Shown in pieces: positions 1 to 11,987 of a stretch of DNA of 64,000 nt. The notes beneath the pieces are model-generated. The model saw nothing but the letters and a program-made list of their open reading frames with translations. It was not told the DNA's origin and ran no database searches. Origin of the DNA: Anadara kagoshimensis (taxonomy: Eukaryota; Mollusca; Bivalvia; Arcoida; Arcidae); assembly GCA_021292105.1 (NCBI GenBank), contig CM037870.1, positions 43,790,576 through 43,854,575 of the forward strand, read 5' to 3'. Positions within the stretch are counted from its first letter, which is position 1, and the number at the start of each line of letters is the position of its first letter. The position numbers and the translations under genes were made by a program.

Positions 1-660
1 GTGTTATCACTTGTTAATTATTGGTGACCAAGATACCGGTGAACTTTGAAAACTTGTGGTCAGAAAAATCGCAAAGCGCCGTGTTTTGTCGCAAGTTAAA
101 GAAAACAATCGCAGTTAGCGATGCCCAGCGCAAACCCTCCCATACGTGTTCATTCATTGTAACACGCGGCGACGCCAAATCAGAGGCCTGAGAGGGGTTC
201 TACGAGTTTTCTTATTCAATAAAATTCATTGAAAACGTCACTTCCTATGCCGAGAAGGCCTTCCAATGTACGATTTTTCTCAACCGAAAACTTTAATTCA
301 AATCTACTTTAACTTTCAAAGAAATTTTAAAAAGCAATCAAAGTATGATTTTTTTAGTTTACCAGGTCGGCGCGGTACAAATGTACTTTATACACAACTG
401 CCTTTAAAATGTAATTGTTCATCAAGGCAATATATACACAACATTAAAAACGCATGCGACGTGAAAATCACAAGATTTACCCTTTTTGGCGACACAGTAA
501 TGAAATTGGCAACAAACTTTTACAACTGGCGATTTCCTTGACGACAGACTTTTACAACCCAGCGCTAACCCTGCTAGGGTCTTTTCACCAGATATATGCC
601 ATAAATTATTTATGGATGGTGGGGAATCATACGTAACTGGTATCCCAGTTACAATCTCTA
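1..660. other. Intergenic sequence, no gene recognised
   Basis: No ORF with a recognisable family. A near-palindrome lies at about 637-652 (GTAACTGG / CCCAGTTAC). A GGTGACC..CCGGTGA stretch at about 23-42 resembles the end of the TTAA element described downstream, with extra bases in the middle. Otherwise nothing supported. Confidence 0.5.
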
Positions 661-663
661 GTT

Positions 664-1396
664 ATTATTATTATTATTAAACTTACTGCAAATAAGGAAT
701 AAGAAGCTATTGAATTGAAATTACTTTCATATTTAAGTAATCCTGGGATAAAATATTTTATTTGAGAGACAATAAGAAGTTATTTTTTAAACCTGTATTT
801 TGATATTTTCGTTGTACAAAAAACTGCAGGTCTTGGATCTAGATTCTATCCGAAAACGTGTTCTTTTGATTAATTACATGGGTAAATAATAATAATAATA
901 ATAATAATAAATCATTGATTTTAATCTATTCTAAAGAAATTAAAAATGGGACACTTTCTAAATCAAATATGAATTAAAATCAATTTGAGGTCATAATATG
1001 GCTGTACTAGAGAGAAGAAAAGATTTTTTTTTAAAATAAAAAACAAAAAATTGGGTTCTTTTTATTATTCCTTAGGATAAATAGATAAAAATAAATAAAT
1101 AAATAAATAACTTAATTAATTAATTATGTAAAGATAATTAAAATGATATTAAATATTAATAAAAATTAATGTGAACAATATTTTAAATTAAAAACTTAGT
1201 TGGGTTCTTTTATTATTTGTTGTGATAAATAGATATAAATAAATAAATAAATAAAAAAATAAATAAATAAATAACTCAAAGAGATATGTAAAGATAATTA
1301 AAATGATATTAAATATTAATGAAAATTAATGTGAACACTACTTTAAATAAAAACGGAAATTAAGATTCTTTAATTATTGTTGTGATAGATAAATAA

Positions 1397-1439
<43 letters not shown>

Positions 1440-2061
1440 CTCAGAGATATGTAAAGATTAAAATGATATTAAATATTAATGAAAATTAATATGAACAATA
1501 TTTTAAATAAAAAACGGAAATTGGGGTTCTTTTATTATTTGTTGTGATAAATTGATATAAATAAATAAATAAATAAATAAATAAATATCAAAAGAAATGT
1601 AAAATTATGTTTTGTAAAAGTATTAGTAAATAGTATATCATACTTAGAGCAAACACAAATATAGTTTTTTTCCTTATTTATTTCTTATTATTATGTTTAT
1701 TTTTTATTAATTTTTTCTGCTGAAGTCAACTGAAATACCCAATGCTAAAAAATAAATAAATATGTAAAAACACTAGAAGTTATTTCCGATAAATCTGGGT
1801 AATAAATGCAGTTCACTATACAAGCTTCATTTACTAAATAGCTGGGATAACACCTTCTGCGTCACTTCCGGTTTTGTGCCCTTTTACTACCAAAGGGAGA
1901 TAACACAGTTTTTCAACAGTTTCAGGACTTTAATTTACGCTGTAGAAAAGGATAGAAATGATTAAAAAATGTTATTTGTGGCTAAATCGACTTTTTATGA
2001 TGTAATCTTTCGGAAAATAGTACTAAAAAAAATTCGGTTTTTGGTGACCGGTGACCTTTAA
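664..2061 (+). mobile_element. Partial copy of the TTAA-type element (right part)
   Basis: This stretch is closely similar to 5580-6987, starting at a (TTA)n run and ending with the same TTGGTGACCGGTGACC terminus followed by TTTAA. The left part and left terminal repeat of the 4598-6987 copy are not found upstream, so this copy is truncated, chimeric, or a different subfamily. It has no coding capacity. Confidence 0.75.
1035..1600 (+). repeat. About 155-bp tandem minisatellite with AAAT cores
   Basis: Four imperfect units, each with the motif GGTTCTTTTATTATT, then an (AAAT)n run, then GAGATATGTAAAGAT and AATGATATTAAATATT. The same array recurs at about 5945-6515 in the other copy of the element. 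Confidence 0.8.
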
Positions 2062-2456
2062 CAGTCATAAAGATGGTAGTTTTGTTCAGTCGAGCGTGAC
2101 CTGTTAGATAATTCCAATTTGGGAGAGCAATAAGTGATTATAGATCAACAAAAATCCAATAGGGGTTTATATGTCTCTGGCTAAACGCAGACGGAATATA
2201 ACCAGTATTTAGACACTAATGACTTGAATGCATCTCGTAATAAAATGATGAAAAAATTAACATGTGTACCAGCTAATTGAAAATTTGCACAAAATCGTAA
2301 TTTTATAAATGTTTCAAGTATTTGTTTTAAATACGGTTTGCCGGCGTCTTATATGCTTACTCTAAGTTGAAATAAAAAATAAATCAGCGTTTTTAAATAT
2401 TCTATTCTAGCTAAATTAATGTTTTTACATAAATACTAAATTACTAAATAAATAAA

Positions 2457-2505
<49 letters not shown>

Positions 2506-2879
2506 ATATAATAATTTTTCTCGGCATCAACAATGCAATCTAGCAGAACTTTAAATAAGAAATAAATCTTCGTTTTTTTAAAAACATTTCATTTTAGCTT
2601 TATGATATACTTAATAAATAAATAAATACTATGATTTTTCTTATGGTTTTTTTTCATAACTAGATGATTTGATATTCATCTAATTGAACCGACAAATCCA
2701 ATGAGCTGAATAGTTTATTGCAATATTTTATTTATTTTATTATTTTTTTTATTTTATTTTATTTTATTTTATTTTATTTTATTTTTTTTATTTTATTTTA
2801 TTTTATTCATCGACCTGAACTGTGAAAAGAATGCAATATAAACCTGGCACTGGTAAGGACAAGGCCATCTGTAACAATT

Positions 2880-2928
<49 letters not shown>

Positions 2929-3571
2929 ATCACTCTCAAGTCACAAATATTGTTCAAAAAGTATGATCAATATACAATAATATTACTTTTTATTTTTACA
3001 ATCAGGACATGATCGGGACAGGGTCGAAATGCAATATAATATTCTAAAAGTTTATGAGAACTTAAAACAAAATTTGAACATAATGTTCCTATTGAACAGT
3101 AGGGACTCATGCGTGACGGTTTACCTACTTGTTTCAATAATCAATTAATTTCCCAATTAACTAAAGATCGAACCTAACCCATCACTTTACCTAGATCATG
3201 TTATTTGTGTCAGGGTAGGCACTTAACATCACAGATTTATTTATTTTAGAGGTAGTAACTGCGTGTTGTTGTTGTTATTATTATTAAATGTGATGTATTT
3301 GAATGATAATTTTATCACGAACCGTTTGAAAATCTAATAAATATTAGTTATAAATTTATTTTTCGTCACTCTGTTTTGTTAATTTGAGTATAATTAAATC
3401 CGTTGAATAGATAATTATATGAAATTGTTAATTTTAACTAAGTCATCTTCAATGTTATTTCCTTCAATTTTAGTGTATCATGTCAAAATGGCTGGGAATA
3501 ATCATATTGTATTTCATTTAGGTTTAAATGTTTTATTGCATTGATTAATTTAAAAACTTTAACAAAATAGA

Positions 3572-3608
<37 letters not shown>

Positions 3609-4398
3609 TAAATGAATAAGGAATATAATAAATAAAAATGTGCATATTTTTTCTTTTTAAAATAAATTTCTGAACTCTTGTTATTTTAAAGTCTCATACT
3701 CTATTAGTTAAATAAATAAGAATTATGATAAAATGGAAAATGAAAAATGTGCACATTTCAATACTTCCTATTTTTTTTAACTTGATTTAATTTTTTAATA
3801 ATATTTTAAATAGAAATGACCACAATGCTGTACTAAATCCAGTAGGCTAGTGTGTTTGACCATGATAGTCTATACATATCCATGTTACATGTATCTACAT
3901 AGTCTATCCTATTGACCCAGATCCACTGACTGAAATATTGATACAAATATTGTACCACCTAAATTTCAAATTAAAAGTGGAATGGATTTTTTAAAGGTAC
4001 CACAAAGATTTTTATAACTGAATTTTCATCACGATGTGAATTTTATCATGAAAACCAGACATTTTCACTTTTTTATATCTTTAATAAGAAAAACCCTGTT
4101 TATAAAACAGTGCTGTGCACTTTCTAATGAGTTTCATAGCGAAATTAAGTAAAATGTCACCATATTTTAAATCAAAAAGTGGAATGGATTTTTTTCAAGA
4201 TATTTTAATCATTTTTATATTTGAATATTCGTGACAGTATGTATTTTTCACTGAGAACCAGACATTTTCAGAAAATAATATTGTTATTGGTGAAATTTAA
4301 ATTTGAAAATCGGGTATATCTAGTTCCCATTGTAACTTAACGGGCTGACGATCGCACAGGTGACTTAATACAGGTGATGAGATCATCGTCTTAACGCA
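2062..4398. other. Intergenic, microsatellite-rich
   Basis: No gene seen. Contains (AAAT)n at about 2445-2508, (TTTTA)n at about 2725-2808, (GA)n at 2881-2925 and (TTA)n at about 3571-3608. Segments at about 3960-4070 and 4161-4271 are imperfect duplicates sharing AAGTGGAATGGATTTTTT and GAACCAGACATTTTCA-like stretches. Confidence 0.6.
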
Positions 4399-4601
4399 TC
4401 ATTGGTTTACGGTCGGACCTCGATTTCTGTACATGTTTATGATTAAAAAGTTTTTGCATGGAGAAAATGTTCGGAACTTATCGGACCTCGATTTCTGTAC
4501 ATGTTTATGATTAAAAAGTTTTTGCATGGAGAAAATGTTCGGAACTCTGAGATCTTTTGGAATGTATATTCGTCTTTCAGAAACAAATGCAGTGCAGTTA
4601 A
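4399..4601 (-). mobile_element. LINE ORF2 C-terminal fragment (3' of the nested insertion)
   Basis: The minus-strand translation carries a SERRIYIPKDLR segment that follows on from the LINE C-terminus encoded at 6984-7345 once the intervening TTAA element is removed. A 68-bp tandem duplication (4413-4546) then shifts the frame, so the end of the ORF is scrambled. This is a dead copy. Confidence 0.7.
4413..4546. repeat. 68-bp direct tandem duplication
   Basis: Two units starting at 4413 and 4481 (TCGGACCTCGATTTCTG...GTTCGGAACT), essentially identical. Because 68 is not a multiple of three, it breaks the LINE reading frame. Confidence 0.9.
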
Positions 4602-5988
4602 AGGTCACCGGTCACCAAATTTATCAATTTTGTATTTTGCATTCCTATGGGTAGAATAGTCAATATTGATGAGTCTGACGATTTTCCACGCCTTACATTT
4701 ACCTGTAATACACTAAAACCTTACCTAAACGAACTGCTAGTACTCGGTAGTTTCCGACACTGCTCGTAACTTTCCGGCGACCTAATTGATGACGTACATG
4801 GTGTTAAGCTGCTGAGGAAAGACACATTACGTATCCATATATTACATGCGGGTTTATGTGGTGTTTTGAAGACTTTTAAAGTTTGATTTCAAGTCAAAGT
4901 GATATACATGTATTTTGTAAAGTTTGGATATAATAAAATCACAATCACCGATGAACATGTTTTTTCCACAAAATTCAGAACAAATTAAAGCCAGATTTAC
5001 ACAAGTCCTTCATGCAGCTTTTTAATTGTTTTGAATGTATTCAGATTAAACATTACGAGATAAGTCAAGGAAATAAGAATGGTAAAATCATTGAAGACAA
5101 TTCAAATTATTATGAATGAATTCAGTCAAATATATTGATTTTAAACAATTTTAATTTTCAAAATAAATTTAATTCCGTTATTCATAAGTTCACCAATTCA
5201 CACGTTCAAACAGAAACGTATGCCTTGTTCAAATTAACTAATCTAATTTAACTTTAATTTATTCGATTTTCAGAATCCATCAAAAAATGACAAATAACAT
5301 TTACCGGGTATATCATAAAGATATACGCACGTCTCAATTAATGTTGCATATTGTAAGGTAAACTCTGTTAATTACAGGTGGTAGATGTCTTCTTCTAAAC
5401 CGGATGTTTCCCAATGAAGCATATTGATAATCTCTTAATTACTGGTATGTGAGGGGATATAAATCACACTTTGAACGATATTAATTTATTGTGAATAAAT
5501 GAAAGAAAGTTTCACTCGAGTTTAGAGTCCTTAGTTAGTAGGGTATCACATTTTGATGGCGTTCTTTTCATCCCATTAAAATTATTATTATTAAACTTAC
5601 TGCAAATAAGAACTAGGAAGCTATTGAATTGAAATTGTTTTCATATCTAAGTAATACTGGGGTGAAATATTTTATTTGAGAGACAATAAGAAATTATTTT
5701 TTAAACCTTTATTTTGATAGGTCTTGGACCCAGATTCTACCAGAAAACGTGTTTTTTTATTCATTACATTGGTAAATAATAATAATAATAATAATAATAA
5801 TAGTAATAATAAATCTTTGATTTTAATCTAAAACGGAATTAAAAACGGGACAATTTCTAAAACAAATATGAATTAAAATCAATTTGAGGTCATAATATAG
5901 CTGTACTAGAGAATGAAAAGATTTTTTTTTTTAAAAAAAAACAAAAATTTGGGTTCTTTTTATTATTCCTTATGATAAATAGAAAAAG

Positions 5989-6023
<35 letters not shown>

Positions 6024-6316
6024 CTTAATTAATTAATTAATTAATCAGAGATATGTAAAGATAATTAAAATGATATCAAATATTAATAAAAACTAATGTG
6101 AACAATATTTTAAATAAAAAACGGAAATTTGGGTTCTTTTATTATTTGTTGTGATAAATAAATAAATAAATTAATTAAAAATAAATAAATAAATAAATAA
6201 ATAACTCAAAGAGATATGTAAAGATAATTAAAATGATATTAAATATTAATGAAAATTAATGTGAACACTACTTTAAATAAAAACGGAAATTAAGATTCTT
6301 TAATTATTTGTTGTGA

Positions 6317-6359
<43 letters not shown>

Positions 6360-6987
6360 CTCGGAGATATGTAAGATTAAAATGATATTAAATATTAATG
6401 AAAATTAATATGAACAATATTTTAAATAAAAAACGGAAATTTGGGTTCTTTTATTATTTGTTGTGATAAATAGATATAAATAAATAAAATAAAATAAATA
6501 AATAAATAAATTTCAAAAGAAACGTAAAATTATGTTTTGTAAAAGTATTAGTAAATAGTATATCATACTTAGAGCAAACACAAATATAGTTTTTTTTCTT
6601 TATTTATTTCTTATTATCATGTTTATTTTTTATTTATTTTTTTCTGCTGAAGGAAACTGAAATACCAGATGCTTAAAAATAGATAAATATATAAAAACAC
6701 TAAAAGTTATTTCCGATAAATCTGGTTAATAAACGCAGTTCACTATACAAGCTTCATTTACTAAATAGCTGGGATAACACCTTCTGCGTCACTTCCGGTT
6801 TTCTGCCCTTTTACTACCAAAGGGAGATAACACAGTTTTTCCACAGTTTTAGGACTTTAATTTACGCTGTAGAAAAGGACAGAAATGGTTAAAAAATGTT
6901 ATTTGTGGCTAAATCGACTTTTTATGATGTATTCTTTCGGAAAATAGTACTAAAAAAAATCGGTTTTTGGTGACCGGTGACCTTTAA
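4598..6987. mobile_element. Non-autonomous TTAA-target DNA transposon inserted in a LINE
   Basis: The left end reads TTAAAGGTCACCGGTCACC and the right end is its inverted complement, giving a perfect inverted repeat of about 22 bp. TTAA occurs at both edges (4598-4601 and 6984-6987). Removing the insert and one TTAA rejoins the flanking LINE frame (DEFHYIF | NCTAFVSERR). No transposase is encoded. The interior holds (TTA)n runs and an about 155-bp minisatellite. TTAA targets are known for piggyBac and Kolobok; the AGG terminus fits Kolobok better than the CCCT of piggyBac, but the superfamily is an inference. Confidence 0.85.
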
Positions 6988-7345
6988 ATATATAATGAAA
7001 CTCATCTCCTATTTCCTTTGAATCACATAAATAACATATTCTTTCATTTCTAGGAACGTTTGTATATCTACCAAAATTAATAGGAATTTTTACATTATTC
7101 AATCTATATCTACAAAACAGTTTTGCATTTTTACATGTTAAATTTAACAAATATGGCTCTAAATCTAAAGTACTCTTGTATAATCTATAATTAATACATT
7201 GAGGGGAGTTCTGTAAATCACTGTACCATTTTTGTAAAAATTGATCATATAAAATTTGTTTAACATGACATTTTAACCAATTTACACTGTAAAAATTATG
7301 TGTTAGCCAAATCTGATTTAATCCACATTCTTCTAACATAGGCAA
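6984..7345 (-). mobile_element. LINE ORF2 C-terminal region
   Basis: The translation runs from MLEECGLNQIW to GDEFHYIF with a CYLC pair. This is the C-terminal zinc-knuckle-like region (CxxC...H) typical of jockey/CR1/L2-type non-LTR retrotransposons. It is interrupted at FHYIF by the TTAA element. Its upstream side is cut at about 7342. It may belong to the same LINE copy as 9258-10660. Confidence 0.75.
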
Positions 7346-8714
7346 CTATTATGTACATTGTCGTACTTCACCTGTGTAACGATCTACAGTTCAGTGTCCT
7401 ACGATCGGTACATAGAAATATAGAACAGGTGTACAGTTTTTGTTTCGTTAAAAAGAAACCAAAAACGATACAAAAAATGACCACATCTATTTGGGTTCCT
7501 TATTAAATTCCGGTTATTTCAGTATTTTTTGTAAAATCTTAGGACGTCGGGAAATTACTTCCATTTTAAGTTAAAAATATAGCAGTTATTTCGGCACTAT
7601 CTCTTAATATTCTTGTTTAATTTTTGAAAAATGTGGCGAAAGACCATTAGTTATAGGCTGTTTTTTCACGCTAATTTGATTTTTTTCAAAAAATGACCAC
7701 ATCTAAAGTGTTAGAGCACACTTTGATAAAGGTAAAAACATAAAAATCAATGTTGGTTTTGACGGCAAATTACTTCCAATTTTATTTAAAAATAGGGAAT
7801 TTGTGAATATCTAGTGAAGAAACATCCAATATGGCCGACACCGCACCAAGTATAAAACATGCGATATGTTGTTTTATTTTCCCCACGAATTCCGGTACAA
7901 GTTACACCGACTTCCCCGTAAGTAAAAAAATAATAATAAAAACCAAACAAAAGGTGATATAATTCTCGACCTTTGAATATACTATTAAAAGTTTTAAAAA
8001 TTTAAAAATTAAAGACAGATTTGTTAGTCAGCTTCATAAATGTTCAGAATTTTTTTCATATAAATATAACGAGAAAAGTGAGGAGAACGAAAGTGAAATA
8101 ATCTCTTAAGACAATAAAAATAATTATAAATGATTAATTCAGTCAAATAAGAAAAAAGTATATATTTTAATAATTTTAAAATTTCAAAATTAATTTCATT
8201 AGGCCAGTAAGTCGGTCCATCAGTAGTATATCCATCCAAATTAATCTTATTAATTTGTTGGATTAATCTTATTAATTTGGTCAAATATATCTTTTCAAAA
8301 TTACAGAAATAGCATTTACCGGGTATCATAGAGACTTCATATCTAATGATTTATACACACAAGTGTCAATCATTTTTTGCAAATTGGACGGTAAGTTCTT
8401 TTGATTACAGGTGATAAAGGTCTACTAATAAACAGGATGTTTATTGATAATCTTTTAATTACTGGTATGTGAGATCCCACTTTAAGCAATATTAATTTAT
8501 TGTGAATTTATAGTAATCAGAAACTACCTATTGAAGTTTGCCGTGGGAAGATTATACCAAAAAACCAAGACATCATGGATTATGTGAACTTTGTAAAAGT
8601 GATTTTATACATATTTGTTTTTTATTGCAATATGAATATCAGAAATTTTCTGATGCAAAAATGTATTATATTGATATAAATAATACATTCTTTTTTCTAA
8701 TAATGGGCCAAAAT

Positions 8715-8745
<31 letters not shown>

Positions 8746-9257
8746 TACATTTCCCAATTAAATATTTGTTAAATGAATTTGATAAGATAGTTTAACATTA
8801 GCATTGGGATGGATGGGTGCAGTGTATCATGAATAATCGCATTTATTAAAATGTGTATTAGCATTTTTACTTATATTTGTATTGCGCACACATATAGTAT
8901 TTTTATACAATTTTATTCATGACTGGATCAAGTTACCGTTTTTGTGTAAATTAAAAGGATAAACGTTTAATATATATCCCATTGTTTTTTGCCTAACAAA
9001 CAGTATATCTTCTACTTCTAAATAACCATCTACTTTTTCTTTCTCTCAACTTGTATATTTTCCTCTTCATGTAAACATTTAAATCAATTTACTGTTTTGT
9101 TTGGAATATATCTTAGACTCCATTTTAGAGTCCATTTTAATCTCATAATGACCATGTCACGTTGTCAGTTACCCAGAGGTCAGTTATCGATAGCTCTGGG
9201 TAACGAGGTTTGTGAAATTTACCTGGAAGAGTTATTCCGCCTGATCATTATACAATA
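7342..9257. other. Non-coding insert between two LINE fragments
   Basis: No gene seen. The part at about 8010-8515 is a diverged copy of about 4990-5510, sharing TTTACCGGGTAT, GGATGTTT, TTAATTACTGGTATGTGAG and ATATTAATTTATTGTGAAT. A short hairpin (GTTACCCAGAG / CTCTGGGTAAC) lies at about 9168-9205. The 8-mer TAACATAG occurs at both sides (7334-7341 and 9277-9284), possibly a target duplication. Confidence 0.5.
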
Positions 9258-10660
9258 TTTTTGCATTCGATACTCTTAACATAGTTTAACCAAGGGAAAT
9301 TACAGTTATTATGAACAGATTGATTGTAAATTAAATTATAAATATTCTTTGTTAGTTTACTGTTATGTGCCCATACAATTTTAGCCCAATAAGTGATAAC
9401 TCTAGTTTTAACATCAATAGAGAGTGGTGTTCCACTCACCACGCTCACCATATACCATATTATTCGATGTATATTTGTTAACACATAACACATGTTTACA
9501 AAATTTTAGATGCAGTTGTTCAATAATGTCTAACTTGCTAAAACCCCATAACTCACAACCATATAATAGTGTAGGTTTAACAATTTTATCAAAAAGATCT
9601 AATTGACAATCAATAGATAGATTATGTATTCTAATTTTTTTAAGTACACCAAACATAGCTTTTTGTGCTCTTTGAACAAGATCTGTCTTTGCTTTATTAA
9701 AAGTACCATAACGTGATAAAACTAGACCAAGATAAGAGAATTCGTTAACTACATCTAGTTTGATACCTCTAAAAAATAAATTGAGTTTATTTGAAATTCT
9801 ACCTTTAGAAAATACAAGTAGTTTTGTTTTACTGATGTTAACATTTAGTTTCCAGTTGTAACAGTATTGTGAGAAAGTATCTATCGTGAATTGTAGATCT
9901 TCTTGCGATTCTGCTAGCAAAACAGTAGCATCTGCATATAACAAACAAAGTAATTTAACATAGTTTAGAGCACTTTTTTCAAACTCTTGTGAAACAGTAC
10001 TTAAACCTTTAACTTCTTTTTCTGACAAAAATAATTCTAAATCATTTACATATAGGGAAAATAAGAGTGGAGAAAGGCTGTCTCCTTGACGGACACCGAT
10101 ATTACATTAAAAAATTGAGAACTACAATTATTTAAGTCTATTCTTGACTTGATCCCTTGATAAAGATTGTGTATCACTCTTAAACATTTTCCATCAATAT
10201 TATTTCTAATTAATTTAGACCATAATGCTGGGCGCCACACATTGTCAAAAGCCTTTTCAAAATCTATAAAAACACAAAATAATTTTTTCCTGACAGGCGT
10301 AATATTTCAAAAAGATGGTGTAATACAAAGATATTATCAATAGTACAATAGCCCTTTCTAAAACCTGATTGGTTTTCATTCAACAAATGTATATTTTCTG
10401 AGAAAACAGATAACCTTGTATTGATAATACTTGTAAACAGTTTACAAAGACAGCTTAATAAGGTGATTGGTCGATAATTTTTGGGGTTACCCTGTTCACC
10501 TTTGTTTTTATATATAGGTATAATAATACCTTTTAACCAGTCAGACGGAACAATACCTGTATCAAAAATAGCATTAAAAAGTTTAACATACACTGGTAAA
10601 AATAAATCTACAGTATTTATAATATATTCATTAATAACTAAATCATCACCCGGGGATTAA
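9258..10660 (-). mobile_element. Degenerate LINE reverse transcriptase
   Basis: Minus-strand pieces in several frames cover consecutive reverse-transcriptase blocks: PSDWLKGIIIPIYKNKG, NYRPITLLSCLCKLF, QSGFRKGYCTIDN, the motif A stretch IDFEKAFD, then RQGDSLSPLLFSLYVNDL, then LLYADATVLLAES. The family motif C is YADD; here it is YADA, so a catalytic aspartate is lost. Frame breaks near 10,250 and 10,100-10,030 and at about 9,420 confirm that the copy is dead. The downstream part (GKPL-like segment, ITYWAKIVWAHNS) is the usual post-RT region. Assignment to the jockey/CR1/L2 group is tentative. Confidence 0.88.
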
Positions 10661-10689
10661 TGTGTTCTTAACATTTTAATACAGTTGTC

Positions 10690-11665
10690 ACAGATGCACA
10701 AATATACCGAAATAGTTAATTATCTGCAAAACTATTGACTTTTTGTATGGGCATGTATATAATATAGTGTGGGTAATGCCACAATGGTCATTTTGATTTA
10801 TGAATAAAGGTCATAGGTTCAAAGTTAAAGATGCAATCAAATACTGAAATAGTTAGTTATCTGAAAAAGTATAATTTTATCTTTTTGTATAGGCATGCAT
10901 ATTAGAATATTGTAGGAATTTACACAATGATCGTTTTCATAGGTTTAAAGATTAAGGTCATAGATGCAAACAAATACTGAAATATTGTAGGCATTTGCAT
11001 AACATTAAATTTGATATATAAATGAAGGTCCAAAGATCAAAGTCACAGATGCAAACAAATACTAAAATGGTATATTCCCCCTTAACTATAAACATTTTTA
11101 TAGGCATATTATATCGGGATATTGTAGGTATTGGCCTATTGGCGGTCATATTTATATGAATGAAGGTCGTAAGTTCAAAGGTCAAGGTCTCTGATGCAAA
11201 CGAATACTGAAATGGTTTATTATCTCAAAAACTTTAAACTTTTTTATAGGCATATATATTTGAATATTGTAGGCATTGGTCAAGCGATCATTTTGATATG
11301 TAGATGAAGGTTAGAGGTTTAAAGGTCAAGGTTACAGGTGCAAACAAATACTGAAATGTTTAATTATCTTAAAAACTATAAACTTTTTGTATAGACATGT
11401 ATGTTAGAATATTGTAGGTATTGGCCCAATGTTCAATTTGATATATAGATTCTTTAGATGTTTGAGAATGATATATTGCAGCTAGACTCTAGATATGTTA
11501 TATAATATTCTTAAGACAAGCTCTAATAATTTTGCAAAAATCCTGGCATATAATTGGCTCTTACTACTGAAAATTTGGACTTCGCTTTAATTAGTGTCAT
11601 TGACCATTGAACCTGTACTCAGACTCAGGTGAGCGTTGAGGCCCATGGGCTTCTTGTTTCATAAT
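10690..11665 (+). mobile_element. Tandem-core repeat element (pearl/Helentron-like)
   Basis: About five or six imperfect units of roughly 130-165 bp, each with AAATACTGAAAT, TTATCT, TATAGGCAT, GAATATTGTAGG and AAGGTCAAGGT-like blocks. They end with CTCAGGTGAGCG and GGCCCATGGGCTTCTTGTTT. In bivalves, non-autonomous elements with a tandem core and a conserved tail are known as pearl elements. The assignment is from memory of that architecture. Confidence 0.6.
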
Positions 11666-11756
11666 GATCTTGTTGAGAATATTTTTTCTTAAAGCAATCT
11701 TAATTCTGCAATTTCAACGCTATAAATTTACTTTTTAATTACAATTTTTATTTCAG

Positions 11757-11827
11757 ATATATCGGATAGATAAAGCAAAAAATGGCTGAAGCTAGCCCGG
11801 GAATATCGACAGGCGGACATGATACAG
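11757..11827 (+). CDS. RNF213-like exon 1 (start codon 11782)
   Basis: A polypyrimidine tract and TTTCAG precede 11757. Twenty-five bases of 5' UTR lead to ATG at 11782 in AAAAAATGG. It encodes MAEASPGISTGGHDT and ends in phase 1. The donor is AG|GCAAGT, a GC-AG intron, and the phase fits the next exon exactly (ACA G|GG). An acceptor upstream of the ATG means a non-coding first exon lies further 5', not identified. Confidence 0.7.
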
Positions 11828-11956
11828 GCAAGTTTTTGTTCATTGAAAGAACATTAATTTTGTTTTTAAAAATACAAAAATAAACATCAAGATTTTCAAG
11901 TATATTTATTTCTGTTGTAACAAGTAAATGTCACGGTAGCGTAAATCGTCAGTATA

Positions 11957-11987
<31 letters not shown>

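Noticed and set aside
266-636. Two small forward ORFs at the left edge
   Set aside because: Short, overlapping, no domain, no splice support; treated as chance.
1080-1600. CRISPR-like regular array
   Set aside because: The units are an AT-rich minisatellite with microsatellite cores in an animal genome, not repeat-spacer structure.
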